Shown piece by piece: positions 50,909-59,030 of a DNA stretch of 64,000 bases (the stretch's first letter is position 1; every line of letters begins with the position of its first letter). The notes below the pieces were generated by a model that saw nothing but the letters and a program-made list of their open reading frames with translations, was not told the origin of the DNA and did no database searches. The stretch is from Nocardiopsis quinghaiensis (GTDB taxonomy: Bacteria > Actinomycetota > Actinomycetes > Streptosporangiales > Streptosporangiaceae): positions 186,001 through 250,000 of the forward strand of contig NZ_VWVU01000007.1 of NCBI RefSeq assembly GCF_008638365.1. The letters are read 5' to 3'. Position numbers and translations under genes: made by a program.

Positions 50909-52087
50909 TCAGGTGTTGACGCGAACGGCTCCCGCGTAGTTGCCGGTCCGCACCGGAGTGACGCGCACGTCCAGTCCGGTCCGCGGCGCCTCCAGCATCA
51001 TGCCCTCGCCCAGGTAGATGGCCACGTGCGAGATGTAGTCGGGCGCGGTGGGGTCCGTACGCCAGAACAGCAGGTCACCGCGCTGGATGTCGTCGAAGTC
51101 CACGCGCTGGCCGGCGTTCCACTGATCGTGGGTGACCCTGGGGATGGACACGCCCGCCTCGCGGAAGGCCCACTGGAGCAGGCCCGAGCAGTCGAACCCC
51201 GCACCCGGGGTGGTACCGCCCCAGACGTAGGGGACGCCGAGCTGGCTCTCGGCGTTGGCGATGACCTGCTCCACCACCGAGGGGGCCACGGCCTCGCCGC
51301 TGACGAGGGGCTCGGACGCGTCGGCGACGAGCTGGAGGGAGACGTCCTCGCCCAGGGCCTCGGCCAGGGCCTCGTGCAGCTCCCACAGGTCGGTGTCGGG
51401 GGCGGAGACCACCAGGGCGTTGCCCTTGGGCATGCCCAGCCCCGCGGCGCGCTCGCGCGAGACCAGCGCGTCGATGCCGACGATGCCGGATGTGGCGTGC
51501 GTCCACACCTCCAGCGGGACCTCGCCGCGGCCGCCCGCGACGGTGATCTCGCTGCCGACCTCCAGGCCGCGCTCGGTACCGACGTCGTTGGACAGCGCGA
51601 TGTGGCCCTCGGCCACGCCCTGCCAGATCCTGTCGGACTCGGCGGAGGGCTCGGGGGCGTGGTTGCGGAAGCTGGAGGGGTTCACGCCGAGCACCGAGGT
51701 GGGCTCGCCGTCGATCTCCACACGGGCGGCGTCGACGGTCAGGACGCTCTCGACACCGTCGATCCCGCGGACCGCCGAGACGGCCTCGCGGGGCAGGCCG
51801 CGGGGTGCGACGGCGAAGTACTCGACGCTGCGCGCCTCCCGGAAGGGGGCCACGTAGGCGTCCCGACGGAGCTCGGAGACGTCGGAGACGTCGGGGACCC
51901 GGCCCTCGGCCTCCCCGTCACGCCCACGGGGGTCGGTGCCGCTGGGGGAACCGGGTGCGAACTGCTCGCTGACGGGGGGGCGGTCCTCGACCACAGGGTC
52001 CGCCCAGACGGGGGTGGCACCGAAGGCGGTGAAGGCCACCGCGAAAGCTGCCGTAGTGCCCGCACACGTTCTCAAACGGCTCCGCAC
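50909..52087 (-). CDS. Secreted NlpC/P60 peptidoglycan hydrolase with FtsX/MacB-like ectodomain
   Basis: The 392-residue protein has a signal peptide (1-29, cut at VWADP), a middle domain (about 75-230) and a C-terminal NlpC/P60 endopeptidase with catalytic Cys300 (GFDCSGLL) and His354 (ISHVAIYLG). The middle domain pattern (SVEYFAVAPRGLP, VDAARVEIDG, VGSEITVAGGRGEVPLEVW, VVSAPDTD) recalls the periplasmic domain of MacB/FtsX-type ABC permeases, here without membrane helices. FtsX normally activates NlpC/P60-like hydrolases by contact, so a fused ectodomain would be a built-in regulator, an inference. GTG 52087 has GGAAGG upstream. Confidence 0.85.
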   Translation of the reverse strand: MRSRLRTCAGTTAAFAVAFTAFGATPVWADPVVEDRPPVSEQFAPGSPSGTDPRGRDGEAEGRVPDVSDVSELRRDAYVAPFREARSVEYFAVAPRGLPREAVSAVRGIDGVESVLTVDAARVEIDGEPTSVLGVNPSSFRNHAPEPSAESDRIWQGVAEGHIALSNDVGTERGLEVGSEITVAGGRGEVPLEVWTHATSGIVGIDALVSRERAAGLGMPKGNALVVSAPDTDLWELHEALAEALGEDVSLQLVADASEPLVSGEAVAPSVVEQVIANAESQLGVPYVWGGTTPGAGFDCSGLLQWAFREAGVSIPRVTHDQWNAGQRVDFDDIQRGDLLFWRTDPTAPDYISHVAIYLGEGMMLEAPRTGLDVRVTPVRTGNYAGAVRVNT

Positions 52088-52245
52088 GGGGGGATCTCAC
52101 CTTCCTGTGAGACTGAGCCGTCCGGTGCGGGGAGAACCCCTGCGGCGTACGGCCTGCCGACAACCTGTCCGCGTCCAAGAATGGGCGCATACGGACGACT
52201 TTGCAAGAAGTCCACGCCGTCCGATACCGGACGTCCACCTCGCGG

Positions 52246-53916
52246 TCACGGGGACGCGTAGTTCTGGGTGACCACCGGGGCCAGGGGGAAGCGCACCGGG
52301 GTGTCCCCGAAGAGGGCGGCGCTCGCCTCGGCCTCGGCCTCGGCGACCGCGCGCACCGCCTCCCCCGCGAGGTCGGCGGGCACGTGCAGGACGACCTCGT
52401 CGTGGACGAAGAAGACGATTCCCGCGCCCTCGGGCATGTCCGGCAGGCGCCGGCGCAGAGCGGCGAGCAGCACCAGGGCCCATTCGGCGGCGGTGGCCTG
52501 GACGACGAAGTTGCGGGTGAACCGCCCGTGCGCGCGGCGGCGGCGCTCGCCGTCGGGACCGGAGACGGTGGCGGACCACGAGCCGGGGGCGGGCGAGGTG
52601 CGTCCCAGCCAGGAGCGGACGATGCCGCCGCCCTCGCCCGTGCGCGCGGCGGAGTCCACGTAGTCCAGGGCGCGCGGGTAGAGGCGGCGCATGGTGGCCA
52701 GCAGGGGCGCGGCGTCGCCCGAGGTCTGGCCGTACATGGCCGCGAGCATGCCGATCTTGGCGCGTTCGCGGTCGCCGCCCACGTGCACCGCCAGGCGTGC
52801 GTACAGGTCCTCCTCCGCGGCCGCGGCGGCGAGGGCGTCGTCCCCGGAGACCGCGGCGAGCACGCGGGGTTCGAGCTGTCCCGCGTCGGCGCGTACCAGG
52901 ACCCAGCCGGGATCGGCCTGGACCGCCCGCCGGACCGACTTGGGGATCTGGAGGGCGCCTCCGCCCCGGGTGGCCCAGCGCCCGGAGACGACTCCTCCGA
53001 CCACGTAGTCGGGCTGGAAGCGGCCCAGGCGCCGGCCGTGGGGCCCGGGGCGTTCGCGCACCCAGGTCTCCAGCCACGCCCAGCCGTTGGCCGAGTGCAG
53101 GCGGGCGAGCTCCTTGTAGCGCAGCAGGAGCGGGACGACGGGGTGGTCGACCCTCTCCAGGACCCAGGAGCGGGTGGACCCGACGGGGTGGCCGATCCAC
53201 GCCATCGCCCTGAGGACCTGCGCGGGAGAGTCCGGGTTGACCTCGTGGCCGACGGCCTCGCCGATGCGCGCGGCGAGGTCGGCGAGTACGGGGGGCCGCC
53301 GCCCGGACGGCGGCCGGGGGCCGAGGAGTTCGGTGAGGATCTCGTCGTGGACGTCGGGACGCCAGGGCAGGCCGTCATGGCTCATCTCCGCCGCGGCGAG
53401 CCCGCCCGCCGACTCCACGGCCGCGAGCAGGCGCATGCGCCCGGGTTCGGGGAGCCGGGCGATGCGGCCCAGCTGGTCGGCGTGGACCTCGACCAGGGCG
53501 GTGAGGCGGTCGGTGCCCGGGGGCAGGGTGGAGCGGTCGGCCTCGAAGAGGGCGGGTTGTGCGGCGGTGCCCTCTCCGAGGGGACGGACGGGGTCGTCGG
53601 GAACGGGAAGCCCGTGCAGGCGGGCCCAGGCCGCGCCCAGGGAGGAGGCCTCGCCATGGCGGGAGTGGTGGCCCAGGAGCAGGGCCTCGGTCAGGGCGGT
53701 GTCGTGGCAGCGCGCGACCCTCACCCCGGCGCGGACGAGTTCGGGGTAGAGGTCCTCGCAGGCCGACCACACCCACCGGGGCGGTTCGGGGCGGGCGTGC
53801 TCGGCCTCGCCCACGGCGGCCGCGAGGTCGGCCACACGGCGGACCGGGCCGGGGGCCTCGTCCAGTTCCTGGAGCCAGCCGCCGCCCTCGCCGTCGGCGA
53901 CCACCGCGATCCGCAT
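52246..53916 (-). CDS. Shortened family A DNA polymerase (PolA-like, no 5' nuclease)
   Basis: The 556-residue protein has the three polymerase motifs: A, RADAGQLEPRVLAAVSG (about 340-355); B, ERAKIGMLAAMYGQTSG (about 383-398); and C, VHDEVVLHVP (about 504-513). The N-terminal 200 residues occupy the 3'-5' exonuclease place, but I see none of the Asp/Glu motifs, so proofreading is probably lost. The 5' nuclease domain is absent. RefSeq calls the family bifunctional 3'-5' exonuclease/DNA polymerase. A role in repair is likely but not shown. ATG 53916 begins the conserved part; GTG 53958 in frame would add a rare TTA codon. Confidence 0.87.
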   Translation of the reverse strand: MRIAVVADGEGGGWLQELDEAPGPVRRVADLAAAVGEAEHARPEPPRWVWSACEDLYPELVRAGVRVARCHDTALTEALLLGHHSRHGEASSLGAAWARLHGLPVPDDPVRPLGEGTAAQPALFEADRSTLPPGTDRLTALVEVHADQLGRIARLPEPGRMRLLAAVESAGGLAAAEMSHDGLPWRPDVHDEILTELLGPRPPSGRRPPVLADLAARIGEAVGHEVNPDSPAQVLRAMAWIGHPVGSTRSWVLERVDHPVVPLLLRYKELARLHSANGWAWLETWVRERPGPHGRRLGRFQPDYVVGGVVSGRWATRGGGALQIPKSVRRAVQADPGWVLVRADAGQLEPRVLAAVSGDDALAAAAAEEDLYARLAVHVGGDRERAKIGMLAAMYGQTSGDAAPLLATMRRLYPRALDYVDSAARTGEGGGIVRSWLGRTSPAPGSWSATVSGPDGERRRRAHGRFTRNFVVQATAAEWALVLLAALRRRLPDMPEGAGIVFFVHDEVVLHVPADLAGEAVRAVAEAEAEASAALFGDTPVRFPLAPVVTQNYASP

Positions 53917-53977
53917 CCTCCCAGTGTGTCCTTCACCGCCGACAGTCGGACATAACACGCGTACCGGCAGGGAGTTC

Positions 53978-54904
53978 CTAGTGGTCGCGGTGAGCGCCGG
54001 GGCGGACCACGTTGGCCAGCTCCTCCCCCGCGGCCCAGCGGGCGAGCTGGGCGTCCATGAAGGCCCGGGCGCGCGGGTAGAACGCGGCCGCCCCGCCCGC
54101 GACGTGCGGGGTGAGGAACACGCCGGGAGCGCTCCACAGAGGATGGTCCTCCGGCAGGGGCTCGGGGTCGGTGACGTCGAGGGCGGCCCGCACCCGGCCG
54201 TTCTCGGCCAGCAGGGCGCGCGTGTCCAGGACCGGTCCGCGGCCCACGTTCACCACAAGTGCGTCGTCGCGCAGCAGGGCGAGCTCGGGGGCGCCGAACA
54301 GGCCGCGGGTGGCCTCGGTGAGCGGGGTGACCAGGACGACGACGTCGGTTTCGGGCAGCAGGGCGTGCAGTTCGTCGATGCCGTGCACGCCCGGGCGTGC
54401 ACGGCTGGCCACGCGCACGACCTCGGTCTCGAAGGGCAGCAGGCGGCTCTCGATGGCCTGGCCGATGCTGCCGTAGCCGACGATCGTCACGCGGCGGTCG
54501 GCCAGGGAGCGCAGCGGAGCCGGGTCCCACCGGTGCTCCTCCTGCGCGACCGCCCACCGGGGCAGGTCCCGCTGGGCCGCCAGGACGAGCGCCAGGGCGT
54601 GTTCGGCCGTGCTGGCGTCGTGGAGGCCGCGCCCGTTGCACAGGGTCACGTGGTCCGGGACCCGTGGGAGCACGTGCTCGTATCCGGCGGAGAGGAGCTG
54701 GACCACCTCCAGGGACGGCATCCGCGCGATCATGTCGAGCCGCTCGTCGGCGCCCTGGGTGGAGGGGGTGTAGGGCACCTGGTAGAAGGCCACCTCGTCC
54801 AGGCCGCCGACCGGGGCCGGCCCTCCGGGATAGAGGTCCACCGTCAGGGAGTCCGGGGCGTTGTCCCTGTTCTGTTCCCACTGCACCAGCGCTCGGCCGC
54901 CCAT
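53978..54904 (-). CDS. D-2-hydroxyacid dehydrogenase
   Basis: The 308-residue NAD(P)-dependent enzyme of the D-isomer family reduces 2-oxo acids. The Rossmann motif is IVGYGSIGQAIE, and the active-site Arg, Glu and His are in VVNVGRGPVLD, DVTDPEPLP and FLTPHVAGG. The middle segment STAEHALALVLAAQRDLP is typical. Substrate cannot be read. ATG 54904 has AAGGA nine bases and GGAGG two bases upstream. It is followed 62 bases later by the polymerase gene and preceded by a methyltransferase gene on the same strand, a possible housekeeping operon. Confidence 0.9.
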   Translation of the reverse strand: MGGRALVQWEQNRDNAPDSLTVDLYPGGPAPVGGLDEVAFYQVPYTPSTQGADERLDMIARMPSLEVVQLLSAGYEHVLPRVPDHVTLCNGRGLHDASTAEHALALVLAAQRDLPRWAVAQEEHRWDPAPLRSLADRRVTIVGYGSIGQAIESRLLPFETEVVRVASRARPGVHGIDELHALLPETDVVVLVTPLTEATRGLFGAPELALLRDDALVVNVGRGPVLDTRALLAENGRVRAALDVTDPEPLPEDHPLWSAPGVFLTPHVAGGAAAFYPRARAFMDAQLARWAAGEELANVVRPGAHRDH

Positions 54905-54969
54905 GTCCTCCGTGTCCTTCCCCTCGGTCCGTCTCGGGAGCCACCCTAGCGAGGCGCCGCGCGCCGGGG

Positions 54970-55788
54970 TCACCCCGCCGAGCGGGCCAGCTCGTAGCAG
55001 GCGATGGCGGCCGCGGCGGTGACGTTGAGGGAGTCCACGTCGCGGTCGGCCATGGGGATGTGCACCCGGGCGGTGGCCCGCTCCAGCCAGCGGGGGGACA
55101 GGCCGTCGCCCTCGGTGCCGAGCAGGAGTCCGACCCGGTCGCCGGGGCCGAGGGCGGCCATGGCGTCGCGCATGGGCAGGGAGCCCTCGCCGGGGGTGAG
55201 CGCCATGAGGTGGAACCCGGCCTCCCGCAGGGTGTCCAGGCCGCCGTACCAGTCGTCCATGCGGGTGTGGGGAAGGGTGAACACCGCACCCATGGACACC
55301 TTGACCGCCCGTCGGTAGAGGGGGTCGGCGCAGCGGGGCGCGAGCACGATCGCGTCCACGCCCAGTCCGGCGGCGCTGCGGAAGATGGCGCCCACGTTGG
55401 TGTGGTCCACCAGGTCCTCCAGGACGACGATGGTGCGCGCCCCGGCCAGGACGTCCTCCAGGGAGGGCAGGGCGCGGCGCTGGAAGGCGGCCAGTGCGCC
55501 GCGGTGCAGGTCGAAGCCGACGAGCCGCTGGGCGGTGTCCTCGCTGACCACGTACAGCGGTGCGTCGAAGGCGGCGACCACGTCGTCGAGCGCCTCGGCG
55601 CGGCGCTCGGTGAGCAGGAAGCTGCGGGGCTCGAACCCGGCCGCGGCGGCCCGGCGGATCACCTTGTCGCCCTCGGCCATGAACAGCCCGTGCTCGGCCT
55701 CCAGGTGGCGACGCAGGTTCACGTCGCGCAGGCGGGTGTAGTCGGCCAGGCGCGGATCCGCGGGGTCACTGACCCTGATGACGTCCAT
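54970..55788 (-). CDS. TrmH/SpoU-family RNA 2'-O-methyltransferase
   Basis: The 272-residue SPOUT enzyme methylates ribose in rRNA or tRNA. An N-terminal substrate-binding part (about 5-95, LFMAEGDKVIRRAAAAGFEP) precedes the knotted SAM domain with motif 1 LVDHTNVGAIFRSAAGLG, motif 2 LLLGTEGDGLSP and motif 3 IPMADRDVDSLNVTAAAAI. These are the three conserved SpoU motifs, including the Arg and Asn of the active site. The target nucleotide is unknown. ATG 55788 begins the homology. Confidence 0.92.
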   Translation of the reverse strand: MDVIRVSDPADPRLADYTRLRDVNLRRHLEAEHGLFMAEGDKVIRRAAAAGFEPRSFLLTERRAEALDDVVAAFDAPLYVVSEDTAQRLVGFDLHRGALAAFQRRALPSLEDVLAGARTIVVLEDLVDHTNVGAIFRSAAGLGVDAIVLAPRCADPLYRRAVKVSMGAVFTLPHTRMDDWYGGLDTLREAGFHLMALTPGEGSLPMRDAMAALGPGDRVGLLLGTEGDGLSPRWLERATARVHIPMADRDVDSLNVTAAAAIACYELARSAG

Positions 55789-55824
55789 GGAGGACGATTA
55801 TCCCCCGTCCGGGGAACGCGCCCG

Positions 55825-56430
55825 TCAGCTGATCTGGTCGGTGAGGGCGCGCAGGCGCTGCCAGCGCGCCTCCTCGCAGGAGCCCTTGCGGGTGAGGGTC
55901 GTCTCGACCTCCTGGCCCTCCCAGGTCCCCACGATGGCGGCCTCCTGGGGGCCGTACACCTCGTCGGTGCACACGGTCCCCTCACGCACCTCGGTGAACA
56001 GCTGCTCGCTGCCCGGGGCGGCGGCCTCCGTCGGGGCGGCGCCGCCCTCGGAGGAGACCCCCCCGCTCCGGACCGACGACCCGGTGTCCCCGTGGAGCTC
56101 CTCGGCCGCCCGTGCCAGCTCGGCGCAGGCGGCGGGATCCTCCTCCAGGTCCCCGGTGCACATCAGCGTCTGCACCCAGGCGCGGCCGCGGTCGCTCACC
56201 TGGATCTGCAGGTGCCCGGTCGGCCCCTCCTCCACAGCCTCCTCGGGCTCCTCGGCCACCTCCGGACCCACCTGCGTGGTCATCGCGGTGGTGGTCTGCA
56301 CGTCCTGCGGCGGCAGCATCGACGGACCGACGACCACTCCGTAGGCGACCGCTCCGGCGCAGCAGACGCCTGCGAGCAGAGCAGTGCCGAGCGTGCCGCG
56401 GCTCCGGTGGTCACGATGCGATGAGGACAT
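55825..56430 (-). CDS. Membrane-anchored SSI-like protease inhibitor homologue
   Basis: The 201-residue protein has one membrane helix (about 12-35), an acidic linker (to about 65), then a Streptomyces subtilisin inhibitor-like domain. Four Cys (QTLMCTGD, PAACAEL, TVCTDE, GSCEEA) match the two SSI disulfides, and VGTWEGQEV matches the SSI core GxWxGxxV. The SSI reactive loop CPMVYDP is CTDEVYGP here, one residue longer and acidic, and an unusual Gly/Ser/Glu-rich insertion precedes it. Inhibition of ordinary subtilases is therefore doubtful. ATG 56430 is followed by a basic anchor-type start. A CGGGGAGC/GCTCCCCG hairpin lies upstream (56514-56536). Confidence 0.68.
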   Translation of the reverse strand: MSSSHRDHRSRGTLGTALLAGVCCAGAVAYGVVVGPSMLPPQDVQTTTAMTTQVGPEVAEEPEEAVEEGPTGHLQIQVSDRGRAWVQTLMCTGDLEEDPAACAELARAAEELHGDTGSSVRSGGVSSEGGAAPTEAAAPGSEQLFTEVREGTVCTDEVYGPQEAAIVGTWEGQEVETTLTRKGSCEEARWQRLRALTDQIS

Positions 56431-56830
56431 GCCAGAAAACCCTCGGGGGTCGGTGTCACGGTGCGTCCAGCGGGGAGCGAGAGCCGGGTGCGAACGCGGG
56501 GGCAACAGCCTAGCGGGGAGCCCCGGGTGCTCCCCGTTGTGCACGGTAACAAAAAGGTCACCTCGTTCGAACCGTCGGGAAGCGCTCCGGGGAACGGGAA
56601 CCGCTCTTCCGCTCGCGCATTACCCACGAGTAAGGTCCTGGAAGGGAATCGTTCGCGCCGCATGATGTGGTCGTTCGTCCTCCACACCGTGGGACGCCGC
56701 AGAGCGCGCGGCGGTTCTCGCCCTCCCCGCCGCGTGTGCGGGACATCACCCTCGCGACCGTCCCTCACACCACCGGCTTCCGAGCGACCACCGGACGGAA
56801 GCCGGACACAGATACGCCCCCGGAGTGCCC
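56431..56830. other. Divergent intergenic region, SSI-like / VWA protein
   Basis: The inverted repeat CGGGGAGC-CCCGGGT-GCTCCCCG (56514-56536) is the clearest element. An A-rich patch near 56548-56560 may be promoter DNA. No gene is supported. Confidence 0.4.
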
Positions 56831-58567
56831 GTGTCCAGTGGACGCCACCGACTCGCCTCACCGACCGCCTCGACCACCCGCAGACTTCTCGGGTCGCCGC
56901 TGGGGATCACCGCGATCGCCGTCGCGCTCATCACCGCCACCGCGATCGCGGTCCCGGTCGGCCTGGACGTGCTCGGCTGCGGTGAGACCCGCTATCTGCG
57001 CGTGTCGGCGACCCAGAACATGGCACCCGTGCTGCGCGAGGCCGCCACCGATTTCAACGACGGCCGCCCCGGCTACGACGGCGAGTGCGTGTACGCGCAG
57101 GTGGACGAGATCGCGCCGCACCGGATCATGACCACCCTGTCCGGCGGCCGCTCCGGGGACTCCACCATCGCACCGCACGTGTGGGTACCCGAGTCCTCGG
57201 CCTGGGTCGAGCTGACCCGCGTGTCGGAGGGCGGCATGCACGGCATCGAGACCGACCCGCCGTCCCTGGCCAGCTCACCGGTGGTCCTGGCCGCTCCGGA
57301 GGACACGGAGGGCATGCCCGCTCCCGACGACACCAGCTGGACCCTGGTCCTGCCCGGCGAGCGGAGCCCCGACCGGCCGCTGGTCATGGTCGATCCCAAC
57401 CGCGGCGTCGACGGCATGACCGTCATGCACGCCGTCCGGCGCCACCTGGGCAGCGGCGACGACGCCGACACCGCCATGACCGACTTCGTACGCGACGTGC
57501 AGCGCGACAGCGCGTTCGGCGAGATCGACCTCGACACCTTCCACCCCGGATCGGCCGCCGCCGAGGAGCGTGTCGACCCGGTGATCGTCGTCCCCGAGCA
57601 GGCGGTGGTGTCCTACAACGCCGACAGGGCCTCGTCCGCGCCCCCGCTTCGGGCCCACTACCCCGTGGAGGGCACCGTCAGCCTCGACTACCCCTACGTC
57701 ACCACCACCGACGTGCCCTCGCTGCAGTCGGCCGCCGCCGACCTGTACGAGGTGCTGCGCCAGGAGTCCTACCGCTCGCGCCTGCGGGAGCTCGGATTCC
57801 GCGATCCCGACGGCACCGCGTCACCGACCCTGAACGGCCGGCCCGGCCTGGTCGCCGAGGAGCCGGCCACCCACGGGGACCTGACGGGGGACGCCCTGCT
57901 GGCGTCGGTCACCGACTGGAACAGGTTGTCGATGCCCAGCCGCACCCTGGTGCTCGCCGACACCTCCGCGAACATGGCGGAGGCCCTCGACGGGGAGCGG
58001 AGCCGGATGGACGTCGCCCAGCAGGCGGCGCTCACGGGCCTGTCGCTGTTCCCCGACGAGACCGACATGGGCCTGTGGCTGATGTCGGACGAGTACGGCG
58101 GAGGCGGTCGCGACGAGGCCGCCGACCTGCACCGCCTGGGCACGGCCGACGAGAACGGGGAGGCCACCCGCCGGCAGGAACTCATGGAGGTGGCCGAGGG
58201 GATCGGGGTGCGGGGCGGCGGCTCGCGCCTGTACGACAACATCCTGGCCGCCTACGACGAGGTGGCGGACGACTACTATGAGGACAAGATCAACAGCGTC
58301 ATCCTGCTCACCGCCGGGCAGGACGAGGGGTCCAGCGACATCTCCCACGGGGAGCTGGTGGCGGCGCTGCAGGACCGCTTCGACCCCGAGCGCCCGGTCA
58401 GCACGTTCATCATCGCCTTCGGTTCCCAGGCGGAGGAGTCCGAGCTGCGCCAGATCGCGGCGGCCACCAGCGGATCGCTGTTCGTGACCGAGGACCCCGG
58501 CGAGATCGGCGACATCTTCCTCAGCTCGATCTCGCGGCGGCTGTGCGTGCCCGACTGCGACGGCTAG
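56831..58567 (+). CDS. Membrane-anchored solute-binding/VWA protein, copy 1, degraded MIDAS
   Basis: The 578-residue protein has one N-terminal helix (about 23-48), an extracellular type-2 solute-binding domain (about 53-340, with LRVSATQNMAPVLREAATDF) and a VWA domain (about 368-565). The metal site DxSxS is DTSAN (about 377-381) and the later TDG is TAG (LLTAGQDEG), so two MIDAS positions are changed and metal binding is doubtful. Two conserved Cys in the first domain (LGCGET and GECVYA) may pair. GTG 56831 has GGAG five bases upstream. A paralogue with intact MIDAS follows at 59031. Confidence 0.8.
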   Translation: MSSGRHRLASPTASTTRRLLGSPLGITAIAVALITATAIAVPVGLDVLGCGETRYLRVSATQNMAPVLREAATDFNDGRPGYDGECVYAQVDEIAPHRIMTTLSGGRSGDSTIAPHVWVPESSAWVELTRVSEGGMHGIETDPPSLASSPVVLAAPEDTEGMPAPDDTSWTLVLPGERSPDRPLVMVDPNRGVDGMTVMHAVRRHLGSGDDADTAMTDFVRDVQRDSAFGEIDLDTFHPGSAAAEERVDPVIVVPEQAVVSYNADRASSAPPLRAHYPVEGTVSLDYPYVTTTDVPSLQSAAADLYEVLRQESYRSRLRELGFRDPDGTASPTLNGRPGLVAEEPATHGDLTGDALLASVTDWNRLSMPSRTLVLADTSANMAEALDGERSRMDVAQQAALTGLSLFPDETDMGLWLMSDEYGGGGRDEAADLHRLGTADENGEATRRQELMEVAEGIGVRGGGSRLYDNILAAYDEVADDYYEDKINSVILLTAGQDEGSSDISHGELVAALQDRFDPERPVSTFIIAFGSQAEESELRQIAAATSGSLFVTEDPGEIGDIFLSSISRRLCVPDCDG

Positions 58568-59030
58568 ACCGTGTTCCCGGGAGTTCCGGCCCACCCGCCC
58601 GGTGCCCGCGTACGGGCCGGTCGGGCACGGAGCCCGGCCTGGACCGGTTCGGGCCCCAGAGGGACGGATACCGCCAATCCGGCTCGAAACGGCCCCAATG
58701 GGACAGAAGTGGTCTCGATTGGATATCGGAATCGATTTTCGGTCGGACCGCTTCCGAAAAGCAGACGCATGCAGAACGGGCCGGATTTTCCGAGGTAACC
58801 GGCCCTGTGCTCAGGTTCGACACGGCGGCTCCCCGGATCCGCCGTCGCATGACCGGTTCGACCGACATCTCCTCAACCTGAACCGTTGAGTACCGTTTCC
58901 CACCAGTAACACACGTGTGGTCGGCCCGCCCACCGGATCGGTGCGTACGGTCATCCCGCACCACCCACCCCCGTACCAACACATCCCCCCTGTACGACAC
59001 GTGTCCGTACACCACCCCGTGAGGAAAGCT
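58568..59030. other. Intergenic region between the two VWA genes
   Basis: The region includes an AT-richer patch near 58715-58765 with TTTTCGG/CCGAAAA (58736-58760), and two ACACGTGT palindromes (58911-58918 and 58997-59004). It probably separates the VWA genes into two transcripts. No gene is supported. Confidence 0.4.
58910..59004. promoter_or_regulatory. Paired ACACGTGT palindromes upstream of VWA copy 2
   Basis: CACACGTGTG (58910-58919) and GACACGTGTC (58996-59005) share the palindrome ACACGTGT, 86 bases apart, in the 120 bases before the start. They could be two sites for one dimeric regulator. Confidence 0.4.

Noticed and set aside
52088-52245. Possible c-di-AMP (ydaO) riboswitch upstream of the NlpC/P60 gene
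   Set aside because: Reading the minus strand, I found none of the conserved GGGTGAAT or ACAGCTAACC elements.
53917-53958. Upstream GTG start for the shortened polymerase
   Set aside because: It would add a rare TTA codon and residues unlike the family; ATG 53916 begins the conserved sequence, although GGAGG there is very close.
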